A stretch of DNA of 6,415 nucleotides, taken from NCBI GenBank assembly GCA_013152695.1, contig JAADFV010000140.1, positions 1 to 6,415 of the forward strand, given 5' to 3'. Shown one piece after another: positions 6,224 to 6,415 of this stretch (its first letter is position 1; each line of letters starts with the position of its first letter). The position numbers were made by a program, and so were the translations under genes. The DNA is from Chloroflexota bacterium. GTDB lineage: Bacteria > Chloroflexota > Anaerolineae > J102. A model generated the notes under the pieces. It made no database searches. It had not been told where the DNA came from and worked only from the letters and a program-made list of their open reading frames with translations.

Positions 6224-6337
6224 CATCGCATCACGGATGCGATGGACGCGGGTAGGCTTCTGTTGCCTTCGCCCCTGCACCGCGTACCAGGCGTTAGCCG
6301 CATCCGGGATGCGGCGCAATACACCGCGCCCTCACCG
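6224..6337 (+). repeat. Dispersed hairpin repeat, right copy
   Basis: This is the second copy of the element at 229-347, in the same orientation, starting 34 nt after the glycosyltransferase stop. Its first hairpin is a perfect 9-bp stem: CATCGCATC (6224-6232) with GATGCGATG (6236-6244), loop ACG. A second hairpin near the other end has a perfect 8-bp stem, GCCGCATC (6297-6304) with GATGCGGC (6308-6315), loop CGG. The left copy has lost most of the pairing in this second stem, so the right copy is closer to an intact two-hairpin element. No coding potential was recognised. A REP-like or non-autonomous mobile element is likely. Confidence 0.7.
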
Positions 6338-6362
6338 CTACGCTTGCCCCTGGATATCACCT

Positions 6363-6415
6363 ATGCAAGATACCAGCACCAGGCAGCATCCTTATTTGAC
6401 GACAAAATCATTGTG
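6363..6415 (+). CDS. Possible start of a further gene (partial, truncated by window edge)
   Basis: An ATG at 6363 opens a frame that stays open for 17 codons to the right edge, starting MQDTSTRQHPYL. TGGA (6351-6354) lies 8 nt upstream and could act as a weak ribosome site. The fragment is too short to recognise and could be chance. It is listed because it begins just past the repeat, where a new gene would be expected. Confidence 0.22.
   Translation, partial: MQDTSTRQHPYLTTKSL

Noticed and set aside
6119..6319. 66-residue open frame on the - strand
   Set aside because: It covers the repeat hairpins and the antisense of the glycosyltransferase tail, with no recognisable protein feature.
1..6415. 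CRISPR array, tRNA, rRNA, insertion sequence or phage/defence genes
   Set aside because: No regularly spaced repeats, no tRNA-like clover-leaf, and no transposase, integrase or defence protein motif was found; the genes present are housekeeping or envelope related.

Overview
The window looks like a chromosomal segment of a moderately GC-rich bacterium. The best taxonomic hint is a bacterial isopentenyl phosphate kinase. That enzyme is mainly archaeal, and among bacteria it is known chiefly from Chloroflexota (for example Roseiflexus). Weak or missing Shine-Dalgarno sequences and the short dispersed intergenic repeats are compatible with that phylum. This placement is inference from gene content, not a phylogeny.

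Layout, left to right, all genes on the + strand. Positions 3-146 hold the probable 3' end of an unrecognised gene, followed directly by an imperfect hairpin (151-189). Positions 229-347 hold one copy of a dispersed hairpin repeat. Positions 364-421 hold a compact control region: an inverted repeat, a sigma70-type promoter and a 12-bp palindrome that runs into the start codon of the kinase gene. Six complete genes follow: isopentenyl phosphate kinase (420-1232), a soluble family-2 glycosyltransferase (1247-2125), ruvB (2222-3268, with its own promoter), a class I glutamine-amidotransferase-like gamma-glutamyl hydrolase (3273-3995), queA (4010-5110), and a membrane-anchored family-2 glycosyltransferase of the polyprenyl-phosphate type (5156-6190). 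A second copy of the repeat lies at 6224-6337, and a possible new gene begins at 6363 and runs off the edge.

There appear to be two transcription units. The first is kinase plus glycosyltransferase, 14 nt apart, and is predicted to start as a leaderless mRNA. The second is ruvB, hydrolase and queA, with gaps of 4 and 14 nt, probably continuing 45 nt later into the last glycosyltransferase. The ruvB-queA pairing is a familiar bacterial arrangement; here a peptidase C26-type hydrolase sits between them. A loose theme links the outer genes: the kinase makes isopentenyl diphosphate, the precursor of polyprenyl carriers, and the last gene resembles enzymes that load sugars onto such carriers.

No tRNA, rRNA, CRISPR array, insertion sequence or phage gene was seen. 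I did not find a wholly new system. The most interesting items are the operator-like architecture and leaderless start of the kinase gene, the repeat pair flanking the block, and a clamp-binding-like tail on RuvB.
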